Shown: positions 31,933 through 40,837 of the stretch, in pieces
Layout: the number at the start of each line of letters is the position of its first letter
Position numbering within the stretch: the stretch's first letter is position 1
Assembly (NCBI RefSeq): GCF_039540195.1
Contig: NZ_BAABEO010000008.1
Coordinates: forward strand, 62,001 to 126,000
Reading direction: 5' to 3'
DNA: 64,000 nucleotides
Origin: Zafaria ginkgonis
GTDB taxonomy: Bacteria > Actinomycetota > Actinomycetes > Actinomycetales > Micrococcaceae
The notes under the pieces: generated by a model
What the model saw: only the letters and a program-made list of their open reading frames with translations
Database searches by the model: none
Told to the model about the DNA's origin: nothing
Translations under genes and position numbers: made by a program

Positions 31933-32742
31933 CTACCCCGGAATCACGCGGATTTCGGGGCTGATCAGGCCCGGCAGGTCGGCGAGCGTGCGCAAAACGA
32001 GGGATGCGATGCCGGTCACATTTTCGGACGCGGGAGGCACCGTTTCGGCGGGCGCGCCTTCCGGGGCGCGGCGGTCCAGCAGCGCGGCACGCAGGCCGGC
32101 CTCAAGCGCCCCGCGCACGTCGTTGACCGGGTTGTCCCCCACGTAGAGCACCTGTTCCGGTTGCAGCCCCAGCAGGTCCACCCCCGCCAGGAAGGGACGC
32201 GGGTCCGGCTTGGGGGCGCCGGCGGTGTCCGAACCGACCAGCACCCGGATGCGGTCCAGCCCGGTGATGGCCAGCTTCTCCCTCTGGTAGGCCTCCACGT
32301 TGTTGGACACCGCGCCGTAGGGCACGCCGAGGCGGTCCAGCCCGTCGAGGCAGGGGTGGACGTCGTCGAACGGTTTCCAGACCGAGCGCACGGCGTCCTC
32401 GAAGTCGGCGGTGAAGCGCGCCAGTTCCCCCGCGGCCAGCTCCGGCCCGCCGACCAGGGCGTAGGCGTGGCGGATGCGCTCCACCCGCTGGCCGGCGAAG
32501 GTCAGCTCGCCGGCCATGTAGAGCTCGTAGAAGCCGCCGGCGTCGGAGGAGAACGCCGCGGCGGCGCGCGTGCGGTCGGCGTCGGGGACCCCGGCCAGAT
32601 CCGTGGCGCTCAGGCGCAGGAAGCCGGCCCGGGCGGCCGCTTCCAGGTCCACCAGGGTGTCGTCGATGTCGAAGAGCACCCCGGAAACGGCCAGGCCGGC
32701 CGCACGGGTGCGGCCGGCCTGGCGGGTGTCGCTCACGCTCAC
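31933..32742 (-). CDS. HAD-family hydrolase
   Basis: 269-aa phosphatase-like protein of the haloacid dehalogenase superfamily, subfamily IA. Motif I VLFDIDDTLVDLE with the nucleophile and acid Asp, a helical cap, motif II GAVSNN, lysine in GAPKPDPRPF, and motif IV VLYVGDNPVNDVRGA. Substrate unknown; such genes are commonly labelled phosphoglycolate phosphatase-like. GTG start at 32742 overlaps the gltX stop by 4 nt (GTGA), so both are co-transcribed; a GTG two codons later is the alternative. Confidence 0.85.
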   Translation of the reverse strand: MSVSDTRQAGRTRAAGLAVSGVLFDIDDTLVDLEAAARAGFLRLSATDLAGVPDADRTRAAAAFSSDAGGFYELYMAGELTFAGQRVERIRHAYALVGGPELAAGELARFTADFEDAVRSVWKPFDDVHPCLDGLDRLGVPYGAVSNNVEAYQREKLAITGLDRIRVLVGSDTAGAPKPDPRPFLAGVDLLGLQPEQVLYVGDNPVNDVRGALEAGLRAALLDRRAPEGAPAETVPPASENVTGIASLVLRTLADLPGLISPEIRVIPG

Positions 32743-34253
32743 AGGGAGTCGATGTCCGCGCGGAAGGCGCGCAGGCGGGCGAGCGAGGAGTCCTTGCCGA
32801 GGATCTCCATGGACTCGAACAGCGGCGGGGAGATGCGCTTGCCGGAGACGGCGGTGCGGACCGGGCCGAACGCCAGGCGCGGCTTCAGGCCCAGCCCGTC
32901 GATCAGCGCCGCGCGCAGCGCCTCCTCGATGGCCGCGGCGGTCCACTCGGCCAGCGGCTCGAGCGCGGCCAGGCCGGCGTCCAGGACCTCGTCGGTGTTG
33001 CCCGGCAGGCCCTTGAGCGCGTCCTGGTGCACCACCAGGTCGGCGTCGGCGCGGAAGAGGAACTCGAGCATTTCGGGGGCCTCGCCCAGCAGGGTGATGC
33101 GCTCCTGCACCAGCGGCGCGGCCGCGGCCAGGATCTCCTGCTGGCGTTCGGTCAGCGTCTCCCCCACCAGCTGCGCGTGGCGCAGGTACGGGACCAGGCG
33201 CTCGCGGAAGTCCGCCGGCTCCAGCAGCCGCACGTGGGTGCCGTTGATGGCCTCGGCCTTCTTCAGGTCGAAGCGGGCCGGGTTGGAGAGCACGTCGGCG
33301 ACGTCGAACGCCGCCACCAGCTGCTCGCGGGTGAAGATGTCCTCGTCCGCGGACAGCGACCAGCCCAGCAGGGCCAGGTAGTTGAGCAGGCCCTCGGGGA
33401 TGAAGCCGCGGTCGCGGTGCAGGAACAGGCTCGACTCGGGGTCGCGCTTGGAGAGCTTCTTGTTGCCCTGTCCCATGACGTAGGGCAGGTGGCCGAAGAG
33501 CGGCACGTACTGGGCCACGCCGACGTCCACCAGCGCCCGGTACAGCGCGATCTGGCGCGGGGTGGAGGAGAGCAGGTCCTCGCCGCGCAGCACGTGGGTG
33601 ATCCCCATGAGCGCGTCGTCCACCGGGTTGACCAGGGTGTACAGGGGCTTGCCGTTGGCGCGGACCACCGCGAAGTCCGGAACGGTCCCGGCCTTGAAGG
33701 TGATCTCGCCGCGGACCAGGTCGGTGAAGGTGATGTCCTCGTCCGGCATGCGCACGCGCAGCACCGGCTCGCGGCCCTCGGCGCGGAACGCCGCGGCCTG
33801 CTCCGCGGTGACGTCCCGGTCCCAGTTGTCGTAGCCGAGCTTCGGGTCGCGTCCTGCGGCCTTGTGGCGGGCCTCGACCTCCTCCGGCGTGGAGAAGGAC
33901 TCGTAGAGGTGGCCGGCGGCCTTGAGCTTGCCGATGACCTCGGTGTAGAGGTCGGCGCGCTGGGACTGGCGGTAGGGTTCGTGCGGGCCGCCCACGTTGA
34001 CGCCCTCGTCCCAGGTGATGCCCAGCCAGTCCAGCGCGTCGAGCAACTGGTTGTAGCTTTCCTCGGAGTCGCGCGCCGCGTCGGTGTCCTCGATGCGGAA
34101 GATCAGCTTGCCGCCGGTGTGCCGCGCGTAGGCCCAGTTGAAGAGCGCGGTGCGGATCAGGCCGACGTGCGGGGTGCCGGTCGGCGAGGGGCAGAAGCGG
34201 ACGCGGACAGGCGTATCCGCCGTGACGGTGGGAATCAGGGATGCATCAGTCAT
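32739..34253 (-). CDS. gltX: Glutamyl-tRNA synthetase
   Basis: Charges tRNA-Glu (and, in organisms with GatCAB, also tRNA-Gln). 504 aa, class Ic. HIGH-type motif FCPSPTGTPHVGLIRTAL, KMSKS-type motif KKLSKRDPESS, and the catalytic-site FRIEDTDAARDSEES. C-terminal helical anticodon-binding domain. TAGAAT is 9 nt and GGAG 4 nt upstream of the ATG. Next to both tRNA-Glu copies and tRNA-Gln, a neighbourhood seen in other Arthrobacter-like genomes. No glnS lies in the window, which fits the indirect tRNA-Gln route. Confidence 0.96.
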   Translation of the reverse strand: MTDASLIPTVTADTPVRVRFCPSPTGTPHVGLIRTALFNWAYARHTGGKLIFRIEDTDAARDSEESYNQLLDALDWLGITWDEGVNVGGPHEPYRQSQRADLYTEVIGKLKAAGHLYESFSTPEEVEARHKAAGRDPKLGYDNWDRDVTAEQAAAFRAEGREPVLRVRMPDEDITFTDLVRGEITFKAGTVPDFAVVRANGKPLYTLVNPVDDALMGITHVLRGEDLLSSTPRQIALYRALVDVGVAQYVPLFGHLPYVMGQGNKKLSKRDPESSLFLHRDRGFIPEGLLNYLALLGWSLSADEDIFTREQLVAAFDVADVLSNPARFDLKKAEAINGTHVRLLEPADFRERLVPYLRHAQLVGETLTERQQEILAAAAPLVQERITLLGEAPEMLEFLFRADADLVVHQDALKGLPGNTDEVLDAGLAALEPLAEWTAAAIEEALRAALIDGLGLKPRLAFGPVRTAVSGKRISPPLFESMEILGKDSSLARLRAFRADIDSL

Positions 34254-34265
34254 GGTGCTCCGATT

Positions 34266-34940
34266 CTAGTACGGGCCGTATCCCCACCCCGCGTCGCGGG
34301 CCACCAGCGCCGCCTGCACCCGGTTGGAAAGCCCGGTCTTGGCCAGGATGCGCGAGACGTGGGATTTTACGGTCGCCTCGGAGAGGAACAGTTCGGCGGC
34401 GATCGCCTCGTTGCCCATCCCCTGCGCCACACGGGCCAGCACGTCGCGTTCACGCCCGGTGAGCGGCTCCAGGCGAGCCAGCGCGGCGGCCGGGCCGGCC
34501 GAACCGGTCAGGCCGCGCGTGTGCTCGATCAACCGCCGGGTGACGCTGGGGGCCAGCATCGCCTGGCCGGCCGCAACCTCGCGGATGGCCTGGAACAGCT
34601 GGTGCGGTTCGGTGTCCTTGAGCAGGAAGCCGGCGGCCCCGGCCTCGAGGGCCGCGAAGACGTAGTCGTCCGCGTCGAACGCCGTCAGCACGATCACCGC
34701 GGGGGCCTGTGCCTGTTCGCGGACCCGCGCGGTGGCCGCGATGCCGTCCCCGCCCGGCATGCGCACGTCCATCAGGACGACGTCGGCGCGGAACGCCCGG
34801 GCCGCGGCGGCGGCTTCGATGCCGTCCCCGGCCTGGGCCACGACCTGCATGTCCTCGCGGGTGTCGATGATCGCCGCGAGCGCTTCGCGGACGATGCGTT
34901 CGTCGTCGGCGACGATCACCCGGATCGGCGCGGCGTTCAC
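34266..34940 (-). CDS. LuxR/NarL-family response regulator
   Basis: 224 aa. Receiver domain at about 1-125 with acidic pocket VIVADDERIVRE, phosphorylatable Asp in VVLMDVRMPGGDG, and the KD lysine in GFLLKDTEP. LuxR helix-turn-helix at about 150-215: LTGRERDVLARVAQGMGNEAIAAELFLSEATVKSHVSRILAKTGLSNRVQAAL. Partner kinase is the upstream gene, coupled by a 4-nt GTGA overlap. Targets are unknown; the neighbouring genes are not transporters, unlike the second pair at 41-43 kb. Confidence 0.92.
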   Translation of the reverse strand: MNAAPIRVIVADDERIVREALAAIIDTREDMQVVAQAGDGIEAAAAARAFRADVVLMDVRMPGGDGIAATARVREQAQAPAVIVLTAFDADDYVFAALEAGAAGFLLKDTEPHQLFQAIREVAAGQAMLAPSVTRRLIEHTRGLTGSAGPAAALARLEPLTGRERDVLARVAQGMGNEAIAAELFLSEATVKSHVSRILAKTGLSNRVQAALVARDAGWGYGPY

Positions 34941-36160
34941 CGCGCTTCCCACGGCAGCCGGGCCTGCAGGCGGAAGCCGCCGTCCGGCGTCGGACCATGG
35001 TGGAGGTCCCCATCGAGCGCGTGCACCCGCTCGGCCACCCCTACAAGGCCCAGTCCCGCGCCGGGCAACACCTCGGTGGGCGGTGCGGCGGAGTTCTCCA
35101 CGGCGACTTCCAGCGCTCCGGGCCCGGCCGTCAGCGTGACGGTCACGGTGGAGGCCGGGGCGTAGCGGGCGGCGTTGGTGAGCGCTTCCTGCACGATCCG
35201 GTAGGCAGCGCGCCCCACCGCCGGCGGGACCGCTCCCCCGGGCAGCGGCCCCGCCTCGATCACGAGCCCGGCGCTGCGCCACCCGTCGATCAGTTGCGGG
35301 ATTTCGCCAAGGCCGGGCGCCGCCTGCCGGGGAGCCGGGAGGGTGTCTTCGCGCAGGACGCCGAGCACTCCGCGCAGTTCATCCAGGGCCTCCCGCGCGC
35401 TGCCCCGCACGGCCGCGGCGGTGTTGGCCGTGCGTTCGTCGGCGGCGGTCAGCTCCAGGGCCGCCGCCTGCACGGCCACCTGGGACATTCGGTGCGCAAT
35501 GGTGTCGTGCATTTCGCGGGCGATGCGCTGGCGTTCGGCGGAGCGGATGCGTTCGGCGTCGGAGGCGCGGGCGGCCTCCGCGGCCTCGGCCCGCTGATGC
35601 AGGGCTTCGAGGGTGCGCAGGCGCTGCCCCCGATAGGCGCCCCAGGCGTAGACCGCCGCCAGCACCACCAGCAGGAGCACGAAGGCCAATGGCAGGTCGG
35701 CCGGCAGGTGTCCACCCGTGGATCCGTTGAGCTTGAGGTCGTCGAGGGCCGTAAGGGTGGCGCAGGCAACGGCCACCGCCGCGGCCGGACCGAGGCGGCG
35801 CAGCTTGCCCAGGTGGTACAGCGCCAGGAAGAAGGCCAGGCCGCTGAAGGAGAGCAGGCCCAGGGCCGCGGTGAGGACTGCCGCCGTAACTGGCCGGTTC
35901 CGGCGCAGCAACAGCAGCCATGCGGTTCCGAAGGCGAGCACGGGGGCCAGTCCCGTCCGTGCAGCGAGCCACGGATCCGCGGGGAGCCCGTCCGCGGGCA
36001 GCCAGGCGGAGGAGCCGATCGCGATCAGGGCCACGAGTGCGTCAAGCAGCCCCACCGCTAGGACGAAGAACACGCCGGCGGCACGCCCGGCCGGCCATGC
36101 CATGGCGGTGTCGGGTATCGGCCCGGCGACGGGCATCAGGGTGTTGGTCTGCGTTTTCAT
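34937..36160 (-). CDS. Sensor histidine kinase (HisKA_3 type)
   Basis: 407 aa. N-terminal half has five or six hydrophobic segments (GVFFVLAVGLLDALVALIAIG; LAPVLAFGTAWLLLL; AAVLTAALGLLSFSGLAFFLALY; AAAVAVACATLTAL; AFVLLLVVLAAVYAWGAY) with little outside the membrane. Then the dimerisation box ERQRIAREMHDTIAHRMSQ (phospho-accepting His in EMHD) and a HATPase_c domain (EALTNAARYAP; GAGLGLVGVAERV). TAGGCT lies 7 nt before the ATG at 36160, favouring a leaderless start; GGGGAG is also close. Signal unknown. Confidence 0.9.
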   Translation of the reverse strand: MKTQTNTLMPVAGPIPDTAMAWPAGRAAGVFFVLAVGLLDALVALIAIGSSAWLPADGLPADPWLAARTGLAPVLAFGTAWLLLLRRNRPVTAAVLTAALGLLSFSGLAFFLALYHLGKLRRLGPAAAVAVACATLTALDDLKLNGSTGGHLPADLPLAFVLLLVVLAAVYAWGAYRGQRLRTLEALHQRAEAAEAARASDAERIRSAERQRIAREMHDTIAHRMSQVAVQAAALELTAADERTANTAAAVRGSAREALDELRGVLGVLREDTLPAPRQAAPGLGEIPQLIDGWRSAGLVIEAGPLPGGAVPPAVGRAAYRIVQEALTNAARYAPASTVTVTLTAGPGALEVAVENSAAPPTEVLPGAGLGLVGVAERVHALDGDLHHGPTPDGGFRLQARLPWEAR

Positions 36161-36260
36161 GCTCCCCAGCCTAGGGACGGCGACCCCGGCGGACATCCGA
36201 CGAAAGGTGTGCTTTGCCCGCCCGGCGTCATCCCCGCGGACGGTGGCCGGCGGGACGAAA

Positions 36261-36306
36261 GGAGGCCCCGGCGTCGTGCCTGTGGTGGCACGGGCGCGGG
36301 GCCTCC
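36261..36306 (-). terminator. Terminator after the FAH-family gene
   Basis: GGAGGCCCC (36261-36269) pairs with GGGGCCTCC (36298-36306) with an inner GTGCC/GGCAC stem, 15 nt past the stop on the minus strand. Confidence 0.7.
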
Positions 36307-36321
36307 CCATCCGGAACGCGG

Positions 36322-37083
36322 TTAGCGGCGGAAGGTGTTGGCGAGGGTGCCGATGCCCTCGATCTCGACCTCGTAGCGCTGGCCCTCGGTGATCAGGCCG
36401 ACGCCGGCGGGGGTGCCGGTGAGGATCACGTCGCCGGGGAGCAGCGTGAAGGCGGCGGAGGCGTAGGCCACCAGTTCGCGCACCCCGAAGACCATGTCCT
36501 TGGTGGTGCCGTCCTGCTTGGTCTCGCCGTCCAGGCGTCCCTCGATGGTGAGGTCCTCGGGGTCCAGCTCGGTCTCGATCCACGGCCCCAGCGGGCAGGA
36601 TCCGTCCCAGCCCTTGGCGCGGGCCCACTGGCCGTCGGTGCGCTGGGCGTCGCGGGCGGTGAGGTCGTTGGCGCAGGTGTAGCCGAAGATGACCTCCTCG
36701 GCCTTCTCCGCCGGCACGTCCTTGCAGATCCGCCCGATCACGACGGCCAGTTCCGCCTCGTAGGAGATCTCGTCGGAGAAGGAGGGCAGGGTGACCGGGT
36801 CGTTCGGGCCCACGACGGAGGTGTTCGGCATGAGGAACATCATCGGGGAGGTCGGCAGTTCGTTGCCCAGCTCCTTGGCGTGGTCGGCGTAGTTGCGCCC
36901 GATGCCCACCACCTTCGAGCGCGGGATGATCGGGGCCAGCAGGCGCACGTCCTCCAGCTTGTGGCGGGCGCCGGTGGGCTTGATGCCCTGGAAGAACGGG
37001 TCGCCGGCAATGGCGGCGACCTCCTCCCCCTCCACGACGCCGTACTGGGGATCACCATCGACTACGAAACGAGCAATACGCAT
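36322..37083 (-). CDS. Fumarylacetoacetate hydrolase (FAH) family protein
   Basis: 253 aa. C-terminal FAH domain with KVVGIGRNYADHAKELG, metal-binding Glu/Asp in SYEAELAVVIGRIC, GYTCANDLTARDAQR, and GDVILTGTPAGVG. Small actinobacterial FAH proteins of this size (like human FAHD1) act as acylpyruvases, oxaloacetate decarboxylases or 5-carboxymethyl-2-hydroxymuconate isomerases; the substrate cannot be set from sequence. Start lies 3 nt after the galE stop and has its own TAAGCT box 7 nt upstream (37091-37096), inside the end of galE. Confidence 0.85.
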   Translation of the reverse strand: MRIARFVVDGDPQYGVVEGEEVAAIAGDPFFQGIKPTGARHKLEDVRLLAPIIPRSKVVGIGRNYADHAKELGNELPTSPMMFLMPNTSVVGPNDPVTLPSFSDEISYEAELAVVIGRICKDVPAEKAEEVIFGYTCANDLTARDAQRTDGQWARAKGWDGSCPLGPWIETELDPEDLTIEGRLDGETKQDGTTKDMVFGVRELVAYASAAFTLLPGDVILTGTPAGVGLITEGQRYEVEIEGIGTLANTFRR

Positions 37084-37086
37084 GGG

Positions 37087-38304
37087 TTAGAGCTTAGTGG
37101 AGGCCGCGGGCCCGGACGGCGTTTCGGGGGCCGATGGCGTTTCGGGACCGGAGTCCGGCGCGCCCGTCCCCTCGGACGGCTCCGGCCCGCCCGGAGCCCC
37201 GGCCGCCGGCGATGCGGACTCAGGGGTTTCCGGCGGGTTCGGGGCCTCCGGGTCCGCCGGCCCGGGGTCGGCCTGTTCGGGGGAAGCCTGCTCGGGGTAG
37301 CCCTCCGGGTTCCCGGACTGCCAGCGCCAGACGTCGGCTGCCATCTCCTCGAGCCCGCGTTCGGACTTCCAGCCGAGTTCCTCGCGGGCCAGCGCCGGGT
37401 CGGCGAAGTATTCGGGCAGGTCCCCGGGCCGGCGGCCGGCCACCTCGTAGGGGATCTCGCGGCCGGCGGCGCGGGAGAAGGCGCGGACGACGTCGAGCAC
37501 GGAGGACCCGGTGCCGCTGCCCAGGTTCCAGGCGTGCAGGCCGCCGTGCTTGAGCAGGTATTCGAGGGCGGCCAGGTGTCCGGCGCCCAGGTCGACGACG
37601 TGGATGTAGTCGCGCACGCCGGTGCCGTCCGGCGTCGGGTAGTCGTCGCCGAAGACGAGCAGCTTCTCGCGCCGGCCCACCGCCACCTGGGCGACGAAGG
37701 GCATGAGGTTGTTCGGGATGCCCTGCGGATCCTCGCCGATGCGCCCGGACCCGTGGGCGCCCACCGGGTTGAAGTACCGCAGCTTGCCGATCGCCCAGCG
37801 CGGGTCGCTGGCCGCGAGGTCGTCGAGCATCTGCTCGATGTGCATCTTGGTCCGCCCGTAGGGGTTCACCGCCGCCAGCGGCAGTTCCTCCGTGTACTTG
37901 ACGACGCCGCCGGCCTCGCCGTAGACGGTGGCGGAGGAGCTGAAGACCAGCGTGCGGACCCCGTGGGCGTCCATGGCCTCGAGCAGGTTCAGGGTGCCCG
38001 CGACGTTGTTGCGGTAGTACTTCAGCGGCTCGGCGGAGGATTCGCCGACCGCCTTGAACCCGGCGAAGTGGATCACGGCCTCGGGGCGCACGGCGGCGAA
38101 GACCCGGGCCGTGGCCTCCGCGTCCAGCAGGTCGGCCACGTGCAGGTGAGCCCGGTGCCCGGCGAGTTCGCCCACCCGGCGCAGCGCCTCCGGGGAGGAG
38201 TTGCTCAGGTTGTCCAGCACGTGGACCTCGTGGCCCTCCTCCAGGAGCAGCAGGACGGTGTGGGATCCGATGTATCCGGCCCCGCCGGTGACTAGGATGC
38301 GCAT
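37087..38304 (-). CDS. galE: UDP-glucose 4-epimerase with acidic/proline-rich C-terminal tail
   Basis: Interconverts UDP-glucose and UDP-galactose with bound NAD. 405 aa; the enzyme ends near residue 340 and the last 65 or so residues are almost only Pro, Glu, Ala, Ser, Gly and Asp. NAD motif ILVTGGAGYIGSHTVLLLLEEG; catalytic Ser/Tyr/Lys in FSSSATVYGEAG and NPYGRTKMHIE; NLGSGTGSSVLDVV. TAGACT is 6 nt before the ATG (38311-38316), so probably leaderless. UDP-galactose could serve the GT2 enzymes of the glycopolymer operon. Confidence 0.93.
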   Translation of the reverse strand: MRILVTGGAGYIGSHTVLLLLEEGHEVHVLDNLSNSSPEALRRVGELAGHRAHLHVADLLDAEATARVFAAVRPEAVIHFAGFKAVGESSAEPLKYYRNNVAGTLNLLEAMDAHGVRTLVFSSSATVYGEAGGVVKYTEELPLAAVNPYGRTKMHIEQMLDDLAASDPRWAIGKLRYFNPVGAHGSGRIGEDPQGIPNNLMPFVAQVAVGRREKLLVFGDDYPTPDGTGVRDYIHVVDLGAGHLAALEYLLKHGGLHAWNLGSGTGSSVLDVVRAFSRAAGREIPYEVAGRRPGDLPEYFADPALAREELGWKSERGLEEMAADVWRWQSGNPEGYPEQASPEQADPGPADPEAPNPPETPESASPAAGAPGGPEPSEGTGAPDSGPETPSAPETPSGPAASTKL

Positions 38305-38353
38305 GCCCCCAGTCTAGGCGGGCCGCGGACCCTGCCTGCGGCCCCGCCCCGCA

Positions 38354-38480
38354 CCCCCGTTTCGCCAAAGGTTCCCGTCCGCCCCCTGCGTTTCGCCAAA
38401 GGCAGCTGCTGGGTTTGGGGCCAGGACCCAGCACCTGCCTTTGGCGAAACGGGGGTGGGGGGCACGTACCTTTGGCGAAA
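38354..38480. repeat. Cluster of TTTCGCCAAAGG inverted repeats forming a long hairpin
   Basis: Four copies of TTTCGCCAAAGG: two forward (38360, 38391) and two reverse (38438, 38469). The inner pair extends to 25 bp, 38390-38414 against 38426-38450, one mismatch, 11-nt loop. It lies between the galE promoter and the ilvE terminator. Confidence 0.9.
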
Positions 38481-38483
38481 AAC

Positions 38484-38521
38484 GCACGACGCCGGCACCC
38501 AGGCGGGTGCCGGCGTCGTGC
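38484..38521 (-). terminator. Terminator after ilvE
   Basis: Perfect 17-bp stem (38484-38500 with 38505-38521), loop AGGC, 12 nt past the ilvE stop. Confidence 0.8.
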
Positions 38522-38532
38522 GGTGCCTGCGG

Positions 38533-39624
38533 CTAGGCCAGGCGGGTGAGCCAGCCGTGGGTATCCTCCACGGTGCCCGTCTGGATGCCGAGCAGCTGCT
38601 CGCGGATGCCCTTCCAGACCGGCTCGCCCTCCGCGGTGGGGGTCGCCAGCGTGTCCTGGGCGGTCTTGAGCTCGCCGATCGGGGTGATCACGGCGGCGGT
38701 GCCGCAGGCGAAGACCTCGGCCAGGGTGCCGTCGGCGACGCGCTCACGCCATTCGGCGATGGTGAACTTGCGCTCCTCGACCGCCAGGCCGCGGTCCTTG
38801 GCCAGCTGCAGCACGGAGGAACGGGTGACCCCGTGCAGGATGTTGCCGTTGAGCTCGGGGGTGACCAGGGTGCCGTCGGTGAGCACGAAGAACACGTTCA
38901 TGCCGCCGAGCTCGTCCACCGCGTAGTCGTTGGTGGGGTCCAGGAAAAGGACCTGCTTGCAGCCGTGCTGCTCGGCCTCGATCTGCGCGGCCAGCGACGC
39001 TGCGTAGTTGCCGCCGCACTTGGCCTCGCCGGTGCCGCCGTGGCCGGCGCGGGCGTAGCGCTCGGAGAGCCAGATGGAGACGGGCTTGAGCTCGCCGCCG
39101 AAGTAGTTGCCGGCTGGGGAGGCGATCACCCGGTAGGAGACCTCGCGGGACGGGCGCACCCCCAGGAACGCCTCGGTGGCGATCATGAACGGGCGCAGGT
39201 ACAGGGCCTCGCCGTCCTCGGACGGCACCCAGGCGCGGTCGGCGGCGACGATCTGCCGCAGGGACTCGATGAAGTCCTCCTCCGGCAGCTCCGGCAGCGC
39301 CAGGCGCACGGCCGACTTGTTGAAGCGGGCGGCGTTGGCCTCGGCGCGGAAGGTCCACACGCTGCCGTCGGCGTGGCGGTAGGCCTTCAGGCCCTCGAAG
39401 ATCTCCTGGCCGTAGTGCAGCACCGCGGCGGCCGGGTCCATCATGATCGGCCCGTACGGCTCCACGCGCGCATCGTGCCATCCGCCCTCGCCGGCCGCGT
39501 CGACGGTCCAGTCGATGACGACGGTGTGGTCCGTGAAATAGTCGCCGAATCCCGGGTCAGCCAGAATCGCGGCCCGGTCGGCCTCGCTCTTGGGGCTGGT
39601 GGAGAATTGCTGGGAGAATTCCAT
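38533..39624 (-). CDS. ilvE: Branched-chain amino acid aminotransferase
   Basis: Final transamination to Leu, Ile and Val. 363 aa, the longer type II form found in Actinobacteria. Fold-type IV PLP enzyme with the Schiff-base Lys in TGEAKCGGNYAAS, LHYGQEIFEGLKAYRH near residue 85, and ALYLRPFMIATEAFLGV. AGAGGAAG lies 10-15 nt upstream of the ATG. 99 nt downstream of leuB with a terminator between, so it probably has its own promoter. Confidence 0.95.
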   Translation of the reverse strand: MEFSQQFSTSPKSEADRAAILADPGFGDYFTDHTVVIDWTVDAAGEGGWHDARVEPYGPIMMDPAAAVLHYGQEIFEGLKAYRHADGSVWTFRAEANAARFNKSAVRLALPELPEEDFIESLRQIVAADRAWVPSEDGEALYLRPFMIATEAFLGVRPSREVSYRVIASPAGNYFGGELKPVSIWLSERYARAGHGGTGEAKCGGNYAASLAAQIEAEQHGCKQVLFLDPTNDYAVDELGGMNVFFVLTDGTLVTPELNGNILHGVTRSSVLQLAKDRGLAVEERKFTIAEWRERVADGTLAEVFACGTAAVITPIGELKTAQDTLATPTAEGEPVWKGIREQLLGIQTGTVEDTHGWLTRLA

Positions 39625-39665
39625 GGTGCCGGCGCACTTCCTCTTGGACGGGACTGGTGGGGTGC

Positions 39666-39698
39666 CGAGGGGGCGCCGCGCCAGGCGGCGCCCCCTCG
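39666..39698 (-). terminator. Terminator after leuB
   Basis: CGAGGGGGCGCCG-cgccagg-CGGCGCCCCCTCG, perfect 13-bp stem, 25 nt past the leuB stop. Confidence 0.8.
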
Positions 39699-39723
39699 AG
39701 GGGTCCGGTGAACGGACCGAAAG

Positions 39724-40782
39724 CTAGCTTACGCCTGCGGCAATCGCGTCGCCGACCTGCGCCGTGGTGCGCGGGCCGGACAGCTGCGGCCGGGCGGCGA
39801 TGTCCGCCTCGACGGCGGCTTCGACGCGGCGGGCCGCCGCGTCGAGGCCCACGTGCTCCAGCAGCAGGGCAGCGGAGAGGATCGCCGCGGTCGGGTCGGC
39901 CTTCTGCTGCCCGGCGATGTCCGGGGCGGAGCCGTGGACCGGCTCGAACATGGACGGCGAGGTGCGGTCCATGTTGAGGTTGCCCGAGGCCGCCAGCCCG
40001 ATGCCGCCCGAAACGGCGCCGGCCAGGTCGGTCAGGATGTCCCCGAACAGGTTGTCGGTGACGATCACGTCGAAGCGGGCCGGGTCCGTGGTCATGAAGA
40101 TCGTCGCGGCGTCGATGTGCAGGTAGTCGTGGCTGACCTGGGGGAACTCGGCGGCGACCGCCTCGACCGTGCGGCGCCACAGGTGCCCGGCGTTCACCAG
40201 CACGTTGTGCTTGTGCACCAGGGTGACCTTCTTGCGCGGGCGGTCGGCGGCCCGGCGGAAGGCGTCGCGGACCACGCGTTCCACGCCGTGGGCGGTGTTG
40301 ATGGAGACCTCGGTGGCGATCTCGTGCGGGGTCCCCACGCGCAGCGCGCCGCCGTTGCCAACGTACGGGCCCTCGGTGCCTTCGCGGACCACGATGAAGT
40401 CGATGGTTCCGGGGTCGGCCAGCGGGCTCGGCACGCCCGGGTAGGTCTTGGACGGGCGCAGGTTCACGAAGTGGTCCATCGCAAAGCGCAGCTTCAGCAG
40501 CATCTCGCGCTCGATCAGCCCCGAGGGGATGCGGGTGTCGCCCGGGGCCGCGCCGACGGCGCCGAAGAGGATGGCGTCGTGCTTGCGCAGTTCGGCCAGG
40601 GTCTCGTCACTGAGGGTCTCCCCCGTGGCGAGCCAGTGCTCGGCGCCGAGCCGGTACTCGTTCAAAACCAGCTGGACGTCCTCGTCCTGCGTGGCCTTCT
40701 TCAGGACCTTCACGGCCTCGGCGATGACTTCCGGGCCGATTCCGTCGCCCGGGATGACGGCAAGATCAATGGTGTTCGTCAT
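39724..40782 (-). CDS. leuB: 3-isopropylmalate dehydrogenase
   Basis: Oxidative decarboxylation of 3-isopropylmalate in leucine synthesis. 352 aa. DLAVIPGDGIGPEVIAEAV, FGAVGAAPGDTRIP (substrate loop), LRFAMDHFVNLRPSKTYP with the binding Arg residues, VREGTEGPYVG, and the metal/NAD part FDVIVTDNLFGDILTDLAGAV and EPVHGSAPDIAGQ. CATAAT is 8 nt before the ATG and TTGCCC 17 bp further; a candidate LtbR-type operator sits just upstream. Leucine genes are split: leuCD is 14 kb away and leuA is not in the window. Confidence 0.96.
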   Translation of the reverse strand: MTNTIDLAVIPGDGIGPEVIAEAVKVLKKATQDEDVQLVLNEYRLGAEHWLATGETLSDETLAELRKHDAILFGAVGAAPGDTRIPSGLIEREMLLKLRFAMDHFVNLRPSKTYPGVPSPLADPGTIDFIVVREGTEGPYVGNGGALRVGTPHEIATEVSINTAHGVERVVRDAFRRAADRPRKKVTLVHKHNVLVNAGHLWRRTVEAVAAEFPQVSHDYLHIDAATIFMTTDPARFDVIVTDNLFGDILTDLAGAVSGGIGLAASGNLNMDRTSPSMFEPVHGSAPDIAGQQKADPTAAILSAALLLEHVGLDAAARRVEAAVEADIAARPQLSGPRTTAQVGDAIAAGVS

Positions 40783-40822
40783 GGTTCAAGATTATGCGGA
40801 GCGTCCGCATGACGGGCAATTC

Positions 40823-40837
40823 GTCTCATCATGTGAA
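40823..40837. promoter_or_regulatory. Candidate LtbR/NdgR-type operator upstream of leuB
   Basis: GTCTCATCATGTGAA matches the other strand of the leuC/iclR site (GTCTCATTATGTGAG) at 13 of 15 positions. It ends 3 bp upstream of the leuB -35 (TTGCCC), which could suit activation or repression. Confidence 0.6.
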
